A stretch of 64,000 nucleotides of DNA, taken from assembly GCA_964468185.1 (NCBI GenBank), contig CAYXTR010000014.1, positions 1 to 64,000 of the forward strand, given 5' to 3'. A model generated the notes under the pieces. That model had not been told where the DNA came from and searched no databases. It saw only the letters and a list, made by a program, of their open reading frames with translations. Positions within the stretch are counted from its first letter, which is position 1; every line of letters starts with the position of its first letter. Shown here one piece after another: positions 50,424 to 59,299 of this stretch. The stretch comes from JANQFV01 sp964468185 (GTDB taxonomy: Bacteria > Planctomycetota > Phycisphaerae > UBA1845 > Fen-1342). The position numbers and the translations under genes are program-made.

Positions 50424-51820
50424 GACGTCACTTTCTCGGATTGCACCAGATTGCAACCCAGACCCGTTAGAATGCCGCGGGCTTTGTCGAGCGTTTCTTC
50501 ATACTCGGCAGCCGGATCCGAGTCCGCCACGATCCCGCCGCCCACGTACAGTGTCGCCGCGTCGCCGCGCATCTGCAAAGTCCGAATCGCGACGTTAAAC
50601 GTAGCATTCCCATCCAGCCCCAGTACGCCAACCGTCCCCGTGTATACCCCCCGTGCCAAGCGCTCCAGTTCATCGACGATTTCCAGCGCGCGGATCTTCG
50701 GTACCCCCGTGATCGACCCTGCCGGAAATGCCGCTTGCAAAAGGTCCAGCGCATCACAGCCCGCCCGCAGCCGCCCGGTTACGTCCGCCACGGTGTGAAA
50801 AACAGTCGGGTGCGCTTCTACCCGCCGCGGGTGCAGGACCTGCACGCTGCCAAACTCGCACACGCGTCCCAGGTCGTTGCGATGCAGATCGACAATCATC
50901 GTCAGTTCGGCCCGCTCCTTCGCCGACCCCAGCAACGCCCGCCGCCAAACCACGTCCCGCCCGGCGTCACCACTGCGCGGCCGCGTACCCTTGATCGGTC
51001 GTGTCAGCACAGCCCGCCCGCGGACCTCCAAGAACAACTCCGGCGAAAACGACGCCACTGCACCGTCAACCCACCGCAGCAGGGCGGCATATCGGGCCGG
51101 GTTCGCCCGTCGCGTCGCGACAAAACTCCCAAGCGGATCACTCATCTCGTTGAGCCGTAAACACTGGGCCAGGTTCACCTGATAAATGTCGCCCGCCGCG
51201 ATGTACTCGATCGCCCGCCTCACCGCCGCCTCGTGATCTTCCTGCGACCACACGGGCGTCAAGGTCGGCTGCGGCAACGGTGGCACTTTGTACATGGCCT
51301 GCGCTGCTTCTGACCAGCGATCCAGCCAATCGTTGTCCACCCACGGATCCGGCGTATTCAGCACCTCTGCCAAACCGGGCGCACGAACCGCCAGCGCCCG
51401 CTGGCGGACGTGATCCAGCACGATCGCCCGGTCATACAGCCCCAGCCGCATCAGCGGCAGCCCCAGTTCTTCACGGTGCGAACCTGGCAATTGTTCCAAC
51501 AGGCGAGCCATTTCGAAGCCGACGTACCCCACCCAACCCGGTGCCAGCGCCGTCCCTGCTCGCGGCACCCAGAGCCGACTCTGCCAACGCCGCCACAAAC
51601 TCCACCCATTGGCATCCTCGTCCAGCACGCGGCTCGTGGTCCGGAATCGAGCAATCCCATCCTCAAACTGCTCCAACCAGGCCAGCGGCCGGCAGCAGAT
51701 CATGCTATAAGTGTCTGTATAATAATGATTTATGACTCCATCGTCTCCGTCCAGCCACGCGCACTCCCCGCCGGCCACCCACGCCTGCACAGCGCCGGCT
51801 ACATCTGCCGGATACGGCAC
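50420..51820 (-). CDS. pabB: Aminodeoxychorismate synthase component I
   Basis: 466 residues of the chorismate-binding fold. ALAPGWVGYVGFEMARLLE in the N-terminal domain; core motifs AIEYIAAGDIYQVNLAQCL, VASFSPELFLEVRG, PIKGTRPRSG, LTMIVDLHRNDLGRVC and FPAGSITGVPKIRALEIVDELE. The lysine in PIKGTRPR is the residue typical of PabB, where TrpE usually has PIAGTRPR, so chorismate amination to aminodeoxychorismate is favoured. GTG 51820 is the first start in the recorded frame but has no spaced ribosome site. The frame stays open about 20 codons further upstream without ATG, so a slightly longer protein is possible. No glutaminase (pabA) gene is adjacent. Confidence 0.9.
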   Translation of the reverse strand: MPYPADVAGAVQAWVAGGECAWLDGDDGVINHYYTDTYSMICCRPLAWLEQFEDGIARFRTTSRVLDEDANGWSLWRRWQSRLWVPRAGTALAPGWVGYVGFEMARLLEQLPGSHREELGLPLMRLGLYDRAIVLDHVRQRALAVRAPGLAEVLNTPDPWVDNDWLDRWSEAAQAMYKVPPLPQPTLTPVWSQEDHEAAVRRAIEYIAAGDIYQVNLAQCLRLNEMSDPLGSFVATRRANPARYAALLRWVDGAVASFSPELFLEVRGRAVLTRPIKGTRPRSGDAGRDVVWRRALLGSAKERAELTMIVDLHRNDLGRVCEFGSVQVLHPRRVEAHPTVFHTVADVTGRLRAGCDALDLLQAAFPAGSITGVPKIRALEIVDELERLARGVYTGTVGVLGLDGNATFNVAIRTLQMRGDAATLYVGGGIVADSDPAAEYEETLDKARGILTGLGCNLVQSEKVTS

Positions 51821-52087
51821 CTCAAACTGTTCCCAACCGTGCCTCAGCCTACGAACCCTTCTATCAGCTCAATCCGCACCCGAAAGCGCTCCCGGGCAGC
51901 ATTTGCCGTCGCATGGTCCGGCAATCCCACCTTTTATCACCCCTCCCAATATGTCGAAAGCAACAGGCCAGCCACAAGGCAGATTTTTCCCCCCGCACTA
52001 CAACCAAATCGCCTCGGCTGTGTCTAGTCAGGACGTATGATGAAAGCGGAGCGTACCTGCGAGCCATCTGCACGCGAGGAACCAACC

Positions 52088-52831
52088 ATGAAAACCGGCC
52101 ATATTCTGCCCATTGCGACCGTGGCCCTGCTGACGGCCGCAACCTACGCCGACGGCTTCTCGATCGGCTTCAGCTATAACAGCGGCGACTGCTACGTCGC
52201 CAGTTCCGCAGGCTCGTACGTCTATTACGACGCGCCACTCGTCTGCCGCAGTTACGGCCCGACCGTCGTCTACACATACCCCTACTTCCGCTACTCGTAC
52301 AACGCCGCCAAGAAACACGACATCGTGTACTACGACCGCGACGGGTGCTATCCGCGCACGTACGGGTCAACCTTCTACTATACGCCCCGCCACCGCTACT
52401 ACGGACGGGTCTACCACTATCCACGTCACCGCACATACGGCACGCGGCTCTACATCGGCCACGGCTATCGGCACGGCGGCTCCCGCTACTACCACAAGGA
52501 CTATCACCGTGGCTACACGCGCGGACACCGCTACTACTACGACCGCGGCAGCCGCTACGATCACAAGGGTCGCGACCGTTACTACTACGGCACCAGCCAC
52601 AAGAGCGGCAACCGCCACTACGGCTATCACCGCACCACCAGCAAGCACTACGGCGGCACGCGCTACTACAGCGGCGGACACCGCACCAGCGGCTACAAAG
52701 ACAGTCGCACCTACCGCGGCAGCAGCGGCCACTACAAAGGCAGCTCCGGCCGCCATTACAGCGGTGGCCATAAGGGTAGCCGATCGTACGGCGGTAGCCA
52801 CAAAGGACGCGGCGGTGCGCACAAGCGCTAG
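52088..52831 (+). CDS. Exported Tyr/His/Gly/Arg-rich low-complexity protein
   Basis: 247 residues. ATG 52088 follows GAGGA with a 7-base spacer. A signal peptide (MKTGHILPIATVALLTAATYA) is followed by a chain with roughly 45 tyrosines, many arginines, histidines, lysines, glycines and serines, and only three cysteines. Short degenerate motifs of the type HRYYY, GRYYxG, HxGSRYYxxxYHRG and GSSGxYKG recur, and the last 60 residues become Ser/Gly/Lys-rich (GGHKGSRSYGGSHKGRGG). It is strongly basic with no hydrophobic core after residue 80, so it is probably disordered. No family is recognised. An extracellular adhesive, polyanion-binding or matrix role is a guess from composition. Confidence 0.72.
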   Translation: MKTGHILPIATVALLTAATYADGFSIGFSYNSGDCYVASSAGSYVYYDAPLVCRSYGPTVVYTYPYFRYSYNAAKKHDIVYYDRDGCYPRTYGSTFYYTPRHRYYGRVYHYPRHRTYGTRLYIGHGYRHGGSRYYHKDYHRGYTRGHRYYYDRGSRYDHKGRDRYYYGTSHKSGNRHYGYHRTTSKHYGGTRYYSGGHRTSGYKDSRTYRGSSGHYKGSSGRHYSGGHKGSRSYGGSHKGRGGAHKR

Positions 52832-52872
52832 CCGCCCCGCTCACGAAGCACTGTTTTCTCCGTAAACAGAAT

Positions 52873-52903
52873 CGGCGGCCGGGTTCCCAAAGACCGGCCG
52901 CCG
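52873..52903. terminator. Strong hairpin between convergent genes
   Basis: CGGCGGCCGG (52873-52882) and CCGGCCGCCG (52894-52903) are perfect complements around an 11-base loop, placed between the stop of the Tyr-rich gene (52831) and the stop of porB (52962). There is no T-run on either side, but the position fits a bidirectional terminator. Confidence 0.6.
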
Positions 52904-52961
52904 ATGTCTGTTGGCTCTATTCGCAAGCAGGGCAGTGCCCGATTCGCACCTCCAGCGAAGC

Positions 52962-53879
52962 CTAGTCTTGCCCGACGTCTTCGGCCGGGAACGACTTCTC
53001 CATCGCCTCCAAGTACGCCCAGTTCGCATTGATCTGCGCCTTCAGCAGCTCCACATCCACCAGGTCGGAACGGTAACGACGCTGGCGGGAGATGTACTCC
53101 TCCACCGGCGTGCCGTCGGGACGGGCATTGATGCGGAATCGCCGACCGTCATACACCTCATACAGCGGGAACAACCCACTCCGCACCGCCGTATCGATCA
53201 GATCCACACTCTCGCCCGGCTCGCTCTTCCAGCCGGTCGGGCACGGCGACAGCATCAGCAGGAACCGAAACCCCTTCGTATTGGCGGCGATCTTCAGCTT
53301 GCGCATGAAATCGTCGCGATGGGCCACCGACAATGTCGCGGCATACGGCACTCTGTGCCCCGCCACGATTGACATGATATCCTTCTTGACCTCGGCCTTG
53401 CCCCTGGCGGTGGTGCTGGTCTTGGCACCCTGGGGCGTGGCACTGCTGCGCTGCCCGCCGGTGTTGCCGTAGATCTCGTTGTCGTAACAGAAGTAGATCA
53501 TGTCCTCATTGCGCTCGGCAGCCGCAGACCACGTGGCAATGCCGATGTCATAGGTGCCACCATCGCCCGCCCAGCACACGGTCGGGTCCTTTTCACCATT
53601 CATGGCATGCACCGCCGAAACACCGGTACCCACGGCGGCCACACTCGCAAATGTCGTCGCGATCGTCGGCACGCCGTAAGCACTCGTCGGAAACGCGCCG
53701 GCGGTAACAATGCCGCAGCATGCCGGAATGCACATCGTCGGCCGCATCTCACCTAGCGCTTGCTCGAGCCACTGGAGCCCGATCGACATGCCGCAACCGG
53801 CACAATTCGTATTGCCCGGACGGAGAATCCCGTCGCAGAGCATTTCCTGATCAGTGGGATTGGTCCAGGTGGTTGTCAT
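52962..53879 (-). CDS. porB: 2-oxoacid:ferredoxin oxidoreductase beta subunit (pyruvate type)
   Basis: 305 residues. The thiamine-diphosphate region is CAGCGMSIGLQWLEQAL, then TVCWAGDGGTYDIGIATWSAAAERNEDMIYFCYDNEIYGNTGGQRSSATP, where GDGGxxDIG and YDNExYxNTGxQ bind Mg-TPP. The C-terminal part follows PorB (FLLMLSPCPTGWKSEP). CAGCG supplies two cysteines for a cluster as in four-subunit enzymes. It overlaps porA as ATGA. The enzyme oxidatively decarboxylates pyruvate (or another 2-oxoacid) to acyl-CoA with reduced ferredoxin, or works in reverse. Confidence 0.93.
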   Translation of the reverse strand: MTTTWTNPTDQEMLCDGILRPGNTNCAGCGMSIGLQWLEQALGEMRPTMCIPACCGIVTAGAFPTSAYGVPTIATTFASVAAVGTGVSAVHAMNGEKDPTVCWAGDGGTYDIGIATWSAAAERNEDMIYFCYDNEIYGNTGGQRSSATPQGAKTSTTARGKAEVKKDIMSIVAGHRVPYAATLSVAHRDDFMRKLKIAANTKGFRFLLMLSPCPTGWKSEPGESVDLIDTAVRSGLFPLYEVYDGRRFRINARPDGTPVEEYISRQRRYRSDLVDVELLKAQINANWAYLEAMEKSFPAEDVGQD

Positions 53880-55045
53880 GCGGGCACCTCTTTGAACACA
53901 GGATCACTCGCGGTGTCACGCTTGTTGAGGTCGTCAATAATGTCGTCAATCAGGTCCGGCGTGACGTCGCCGCCACCAAGGCCCACGAGATAGTCCTGTA
54001 GCAGGACGCCGTTGTGGCCCTGGAAGCTCGTGGCGATCTCCTGCCAGAAAATACCGCCCGAGCCCGGCGAGTGATTGCGATCAAGCACGCCGATCTTCTT
54101 GGCCTTGCCGAACGCCTTGACCATCTCCTCGCGCGGGAAGGGTCGGAAGAGCTTCGGCTTGACCATGCCGATCTTTTCGCCCTGCTCCCGGCGCTTCTGG
54201 ACGACCCGACGCAAGGTGCGGGCCATGGTGTTGTTCGCCACGATGACAACGTCGGCATCTTCGGTGTACTCGGCCGAGAACATCCCATGCGGTCGCCGAC
54301 CGAAGACCTTCTCAAACTCGTCCGTGGCCTCGGCCAGCACCTCCGGCACGCGTTCCATCGCCGCCTGGATTTCCATGCGGTGCTTTTCGGTCTCGTGCGG
54401 GAAGGTCATACCACCGACGGTGAGGCCTTTGCGCTTGACCTGGTGCGGCAGATCAAGATTCGGCAGATACTTGTCGACCAGGTCCTGCTCCGGCAGGTCC
54501 ACGACCATCTGCGTGTGCGAAACAACGAAGCCGTCCTGTGCAATCAGCGACGGCAGCAGCACGCGTGGGTCTTCAGAAACGCGAAACGCGACGAGAATCG
54601 TGTCAACCAGATCCTGGTGCGACTCGGTGTAGAACTGGAGCCAGGCGGCATCGCGCAGTGCGAGCGTATCGCCCTGATCCGTCCAGATGTTCCACGGCGG
54701 GCCCATGGTGCGATTGACACCGATCATGACCATCGGGAGGCGATAATACGCGCCGGCAAACACGTTCTCGGTCATGTATGCCAGACCGTTGGAAGAACTC
54801 GCCGTAAAGGACCGGGCCCCCGCCAGCGAGCCGCCAATGCACACCCCCATCGCACTGTGCTCGGACTCGACCGCGACGACGCGCCCCTTCGTAAACTCGA
54901 ACGCCCGCAGGAACTCGATGATCTCCGTTTGCGGAGTAATCGGATACGCACCACAGATGGCGCCGCGCGCGTCCCGATTCGCTTCGCCGGCGCGAGCCAG
55001 CGTATAACCCGCTGCGTGATTTCCCGTGACAAGTTGGCGTGCCAC
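53876..55045 (-). CDS. porA: 2-oxoacid:ferredoxin oxidoreductase alpha subunit (pyruvate type)
   Basis: 389 residues. ICGAYPITPQTEIIEFL is the alpha-subunit N-terminal signature, followed by AVESEHSAMGVCIGGSLAGARSFTASSSNGLAYMTENVFAGAYYRLPMVMIGVNRTMGPPWNIWTDQGDTLALRD, then a linker and FRPFPREEMVKAFGKAKKIGVLDRNHSPGSGGIFWQEI in the C-terminal domain. The YPITPQT and PPWNIW motifs place it with pyruvate-type PorA. GTG 55045 has GGAGG five bases upstream. It is 84 bases downstream of the fused subunit gene. Confidence 0.93.
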   Translation of the reverse strand: MARQLVTGNHAAGYTLARAGEANRDARGAICGAYPITPQTEIIEFLRAFEFTKGRVVAVESEHSAMGVCIGGSLAGARSFTASSSNGLAYMTENVFAGAYYRLPMVMIGVNRTMGPPWNIWTDQGDTLALRDAAWLQFYTESHQDLVDTILVAFRVSEDPRVLLPSLIAQDGFVVSHTQMVVDLPEQDLVDKYLPNLDLPHQVKRKGLTVGGMTFPHETEKHRMEIQAAMERVPEVLAEATDEFEKVFGRRPHGMFSAEYTEDADVVIVANNTMARTLRRVVQKRREQGEKIGMVKPKLFRPFPREEMVKAFGKAKKIGVLDRNHSPGSGGIFWQEIATSFQGHNGVLLQDYLVGLGGGDVTPDLIDDIIDDLNKRDTASDPVFKEVPA

Positions 55046-55129
55046 CAGCGCCTCCTCTCATGTGCAGCCGTCCGCATGCGGACGCTGCGACTCGTCAGGC
55101 ACCCCGGCGCCTCGGCCGAGCCGCCGTGC

Positions 55130-57352
55130 TTACAATTCCGCCATATACACGACCCCGCGCGGGCACTGCGTGGCACAGATGCCGCAGCCCTTGCAGTAGT
55201 CGTAGTTGAACTCGTATTCACCATGGCCGCGATGCCGCATGATGCCCTCGGGGCAGTACGACAGGCAGCGATCGCAGTCATTACACACACCGCAGCTCAG
55301 ACAGCGTTCCGCCTCCATCACGGCGGCCGGATGACCCGGCTCATCCACCAGCCCGAGCCGCACTTCCGTGAAGCTGTTCTGCCGCACCTTGGCCGGCAAT
55401 TCAACACCCCGCTCGCGCGGCTTGTGAGCAAAAAAGTGCAGCCGCACCTTGTCCGCCGTCGCCACCTCGGTCTCCGTCGGCGGCGGGAACAGATCTTCGC
55501 CCGTCAGCGTCTTGTGCATGTGCAGCGCCGCCTTGTGGCCGCTGCCGATCGCCGCGGTAACGGTCCCCTCGTTCGTGGCGAAGTCACCGCCCGCGAAGAC
55601 CGGACACTGCGTCAGGCCAAGCAACTCGCCACCTTCCCGCACGTCCGCACCCTCGGGGAAGATGGACAGATCGGCCGACTGCCCCAATGCCAGAATCACC
55701 CGGTCGCAGCGCAACTCATACTGCGCATCTTCACTCTCGATCGGCACCGGCCGTCGGCGACCGGATTCATCCGGCTCGCCCAGTTCCATCCGCTGACACG
55801 TCAGCGCCGCCCCGAGCGCGTCCTCGTGCAATTGCAGCGGTTGCACCAACTCGTGCAGTTCGATGCCTTCCTCCAGCGCTTCGTCAATCTCTTCCTTGAT
55901 CGCCGGCATCTCAGCCCGCGAGCGGCGATACACGACCTTCACACTGCGGGCCCCCAGCCGCTTGGCCGAACGGGCCGCATCCATCGCCGTGTTGCCGCCG
56001 CCCACCACCACGATCCGCTGCCCGCTCAGGAACTCCTCGTTCTGACGCACGCGATCGAGGAAGTCGATGCCCTGCGTGACGATGTCCGACGACGCCCGCC
56101 CCAGGTTCAGCGCCCGCAGCTCCTGCAGGCCCGTAGCCACGAAAACCGCTGCAAACTCCTGCGTCAACTCGAGCAGCTTCTGGCGATTAATGAACTCACG
56201 CGTTCGGCCCTCAATCCCATGCCGAACAATGAAGCTGATCTCCCGGTCGAGCACATCACGCGGCAGACGATAAGCCGGAATGCCCGTCCGCAAAACACCC
56301 CCCAACTCCTTGCCCTGCTCGAAGATCGTGACCCGATAGCCCAATCTGGCGAGATGATACGCCGCGGCCAGCCCCGCCGGTCCCGACCCGATGACGCCGA
56401 CACGCTCCTCGCGGTGCGGTTTGGTCGGCTCCGGCCAACGGGCATGATCCGCAACATAACGCTCAATCTCGCGAACATTGACCGGCTCGTCATGGTCACG
56501 CCGATTGCAGACCTCCATGCACGGCGCTGGACAAACACGGCCGCAGATGCCGGGGAACGGCGAGGTCTGCAAGATGATGTTGAGCGCTTCGTCATATTCC
56601 TTCTTTGCGACCGCCTGCACGAAATCACGCACCTGATTGCCGGCCGGACATCCGTCGTTGCACGGCGGCGTCAATTCGTGTCGGTCAGGACGCCGCGTTG
56701 CCCAACTTCCGGTTTGAATCTTGGGAATGCCGCCGACATTCTCGTCAAAGATACTCGCCGCCGCATGCGACGCCGCACCCGCCTCGGCTCGCTGCACCTC
56801 GCCGGGCAACTTCTTCGCGGCCACACCCTCAAACGCCTCTTTGGCCGAAGAGATGTTCGCGCCGCCGAAACCGACCAGCTCCAGCGCCCCCTCCACATCC
56901 TTGAACGCCAACCCGAGCACCTTCAACGTCGCGCCCAACACCGTCGTGTTGACAATCGGCACCGTCCGCGTTCCCAGTCCGTTCGCCACGGCAATCCCCG
57001 TCGCGTCCACCGTCGCTACGTTGCGTCCCGGGAACATGTCCTTGAAATGTTCCGGCGGTTCGGCCGCATTGAGAATCACCCAGCCATCCGGGTCCATCGT
57101 AGCGGCAACACGCGGAGCGATAAGCTGGCGATCAATAACGATCACGTGGTTCGGCGTACGGACCTGGTTGTGGTTCGTAATTTCCTCGTCATCAACACGC
57201 ACAAACGCCTGTACCGGGGCGCCAGACCGCTCGGCGGCGTACACGCCGAACGCCTGTACGTGTTTGTCCTGCAAGAAGTAAGCAGACGAGATCAGCTTGG
57301 CAAGGGTCACGCCGCCCTGGCCGCCACGCCCGTGGATGGTCATTTCAATCAT
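55130..57352 (-). CDS. Fusion of Por gamma subunit, GltD-like FAD/NAD(P) oxidoreductase and 2x[4Fe-4S] ferredoxin
   Basis: About 740 residues in three parts. Residues 1-180: PorG (MIEMTIHGRGGQGGVTLAKLISSAYF, VVDDEEI-type loops, GAANISSAKEAFEG-like end). Residues 200-660: glutamate-synthase-small-subunit-like module with an N-terminal cluster motif (CNDGCPAGNQVRDFVQA, CGRVCPAPCMEVCNRRDHDEPVNVREIER), an FAD motif GSGPAGLAAAYHLARLG and an NAD(P) motif VVGGGNTAMDAARSAKRLGARS, ending VFAGGDFATNEGTVTAAIGSG. Last 70 residues: ferredoxin with CLSCGVCNDCDRCLSYCP and CKGCGICATQCP. It would move electrons between pyruvate oxidation, ferredoxin clusters and NAD(P)H inside one polypeptide. ATG 57352 (AGGG, 6-base spacer) is preferred over ATG 57370. 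Confidence 0.9.
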   Translation of the reverse strand: MIEMTIHGRGGQGGVTLAKLISSAYFLQDKHVQAFGVYAAERSGAPVQAFVRVDDEEITNHNQVRTPNHVIVIDRQLIAPRVAATMDPDGWVILNAAEPPEHFKDMFPGRNVATVDATGIAVANGLGTRTVPIVNTTVLGATLKVLGLAFKDVEGALELVGFGGANISSAKEAFEGVAAKKLPGEVQRAEAGAASHAAASIFDENVGGIPKIQTGSWATRRPDRHELTPPCNDGCPAGNQVRDFVQAVAKKEYDEALNIILQTSPFPGICGRVCPAPCMEVCNRRDHDEPVNVREIERYVADHARWPEPTKPHREERVGVIGSGPAGLAAAYHLARLGYRVTIFEQGKELGGVLRTGIPAYRLPRDVLDREISFIVRHGIEGRTREFINRQKLLELTQEFAAVFVATGLQELRALNLGRASSDIVTQGIDFLDRVRQNEEFLSGQRIVVVGGGNTAMDAARSAKRLGARSVKVVYRRSRAEMPAIKEEIDEALEEGIELHELVQPLQLHEDALGAALTCQRMELGEPDESGRRRPVPIESEDAQYELRCDRVILALGQSADLSIFPEGADVREGGELLGLTQCPVFAGGDFATNEGTVTAAIGSGHKAALHMHKTLTGEDLFPPPTETEVATADKVRLHFFAHKPRERGVELPAKVRQNSFTEVRLGLVDEPGHPAAVMEAERCLSCGVCNDCDRCLSYCPEGIMRHRGHGEYEFNYDYCKGCGICATQCPRGVVYMAEL

Positions 57353-57695
57353 GCGACACCCTGAGTTCATTCGCTCCTGAAAGACTGCCGGGAGCGGTCA
57401 GCTCGAAATGCAGCTCAGCACAAAGCCAAGCGACAACACGACCTCCGTCACGTCTGGCGGGAGCAAACCACGTTCCGGATCACCAAGTCCAGATAAATCA
57501 ACATGACACGGGCGTCAAACCGGTTCAGAACGTGTTAAGACCTCCGCCGGGCCGGAGTTCCGCCGCGCTGCGCTTGTCTGATTGCGGCATTTTCGTCCGC
57601 GGGTGAGGAATCCAGCGCGAAAACCGGACCATACCCGGAATCGGTTGCGGATAACGAAGCCGCCAGCCAGGCGACCTGATTACGATATTGCGAAC
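57353..57695. other. Interval between the Por operon and mlaD-like gene
   Basis: 343 bases with the Por operon promoter presumably inside. A minus-strand frame of 64 codons (57729-57535) overlaps the mlaD-like stop and has no ribosome site or recognisable content, so I do not call a gene. Confidence 0.4.
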
Positions 57696-58787
57696 TCACA
57701 TTCCGATACGGACCTTGTCCTCGCGCCACTGCTTCAGCAACGCCTCGAACTCCTCCGTCGCCCGCGCCAGCCGCTGGATCGTAAACAGCAGCGACTCGTA
57801 AAGTTCGTCATCCATAATGAACCGCCCCACAGTTCCCTCCCCTTTGCGCACCTGCTCCCCGACGGCATTGAGATTATCGAGCAACGTGTCCGCCCGTTCG
57901 AGGCTGTCCAGCGTCGCCCGCGACAGCTCCGTCACCCGTGTATCTACCCGCGCCAGCGTATCGTTGGCATTGCCCACGAACGTACGCGTGTCCTCGATCA
58001 ACCCGCGTGAGTCTTTCGCCGCCAGTTCAACATCCTCCATCACCGCCGTCCCGCGTTCCGTCATCTCATGCAGGTTGCTGATGCTGTCCCGCAACTGGCT
58101 GCGCACCTCCGGATCACCCAGCACCTCGTTGAAATGGGCCAACGAATGGTCCAGCCGCGCCAACGCACTCGACAGATTCCCCTGAATCGTACCGGCATCT
58201 ACCTCACCAGGCGTACGCTCCTCCAGGATCTTCTCAACTTCGGCCAATACCGGCGTCAGTGCGTCGGCGGCGTCACCTATCTGACGAGCCGTAAGCGTAA
58301 ACTGATCAACGACATCTGGCGGAAAGAACGTCTCGATCGCACCCCGATTAATGCCGGTAATCTCCGAACCCGCTGCCAACCAACGATCCGCGCCCTCGGG
58401 CAACAGCGCCAATTCCTCCTTCGATGGCGGTACCATTCGGATCGGCGGACGCCCCTGACCAAGCACCGGTTCGGTGGTCTCCGCGGTGGTCCCCAACGGC
58501 AGCTTGTAAGGCTCCTCGATGGTAACCCGGACGTAGACCCCCTCCCCCGGACGATCCAGATCGGCCACCTCCACCGACTGCACCCGGCCGATCGTAATCC
58601 CGTTCAGCGTCACCAGACTCCCCGTCCGGATCCCCTCGCCGTGATCAAACCGTACCGTCATCGGGTACGTGCCGCCCTGCGTAAGCCACGTTGGGCCACG
58701 TCCAAACAGGATGATGAGCGTTCCCAGACCAGCCAGACCGATAAGCACAAAGAGGCCAACGATCAGGTTTCGGCGGGTTTCTTCCAT
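57696..58787 (-). CDS. MCE/MlaD-family lipid-transport substrate-binding protein
   Basis: 363 residues. One N-terminal membrane anchor (LIVGLFVLIGLAGLGTLIILFG), then the MCE domain (YPMTVRFDHGEGIRTGSLVTLNGITIGRVQSVEV, YVRVTIEEPYKLPLG), then a long helical region (about residues 175-340) with repeated polar heptads such as SSALARLDHSLAHFNEVLGD and TLDSLERADTLLDNLNAVGEQVRKGEGTVGRFIMDDELYESLL. It is the periplasmic component of an Mla-type lipid importer/exporter, forming a hexameric ring or tube. GGAG seven to eight bases before ATG 58787 sets the start (frame open to 58835). The cognate ATPase and permease (MlaF/MlaE) are not in the window. Confidence 0.9.
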   Translation of the reverse strand: MEETRRNLIVGLFVLIGLAGLGTLIILFGRGPTWLTQGGTYPMTVRFDHGEGIRTGSLVTLNGITIGRVQSVEVADLDRPGEGVYVRVTIEEPYKLPLGTTAETTEPVLGQGRPPIRMVPPSKEELALLPEGADRWLAAGSEITGINRGAIETFFPPDVVDQFTLTARQIGDAADALTPVLAEVEKILEERTPGEVDAGTIQGNLSSALARLDHSLAHFNEVLGDPEVRSQLRDSISNLHEMTERGTAVMEDVELAAKDSRGLIEDTRTFVGNANDTLARVDTRVTELSRATLDSLERADTLLDNLNAVGEQVRKGEGTVGRFIMDDELYESLLFTIQRLARATEEFEALLKQWREDKVRIGM

Positions 58788-58911
58788 GACATCGCTCCGA
58801 TTTCCGTCGCCAGCGTGAACCCGAACGTGCCGCACGGGTACTAACTATAGCGCAGCCCGTTGTATGTCCATCGCGGGCATACTACACTCACCGGACTGCA
58901 AGGAGAACGCC

Positions 58912-59298
58912 GTGGAGCAGAAGTTCACAGGCAAGACGATTCTCGTCGTCGACGACGACCCCGACATCCTGACCGCCGTTACCACCGGGCTGGCTGACAC
59001 GGGTGCCCAGATCGAGACCGCCGAAGACGGCGCGACGGCCGTCAGCAAGGCCGAGGAACTCAATCCTGACCTGGTCATCCTGGACATCATGCTGCCCCAG
59101 AAGAGCGGTTTCCTCGTGCTCGAGCAGTTGCGGCAGCGCATACCGCGTGAGAAGGCGCCCAAAATCATCATGATCACGGGAAACCAGGGCCAGCGCCATC
59201 GGCAATATGCAGAGGCACTGGGGGTACACGAATACCTGAACAAGCCCTTTCGCATGGAGCGGCTGATCGAGGTATCTGAAAAGCTGCTGCTGAACTGA
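58912..59298 (+). CDS. Stand-alone receiver-domain response regulator
   Basis: 128 residues consisting of one REC domain: TILVVDDDPDILTAVTTGL (acidic pocket), the phosphorylated aspartate in LVILDIMLPQKSGF, the threonine of IIMITG and the lysine of YLNKPFRMERL. There is no output domain, so it acts by protein contact or as a phosphate sink, like CheY or Spo0F. AAGGAG six bases upstream selects GTG 58912. No kinase is adjacent. The next gene starts one base after its stop. Confidence 0.92.
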   Translation: MEQKFTGKTILVVDDDPDILTAVTTGLADTGAQIETAEDGATAVSKAEELNPDLVILDIMLPQKSGFLVLEQLRQRIPREKAPKIIMITGNQGQRHRQYAEALGVHEYLNKPFRMERLIEVSEKLLLN

Positions 59299-59299
59299 A

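Noticed and set aside
54014..57364. A 1116-codon plus-strand open frame
   Set aside because: It is exactly antisense to porA and the Por fusion gene, which have unmistakable motifs; its translation is His/Arg/Leu-rich without domains. Long antisense frames are expected in GC-rich genes.
57535..57729. A 64-codon minus-strand frame after the mlaD-like gene
   Set aside because: It overlaps the mlaD-like stop, has no ribosome site, and shows no recognisable content.
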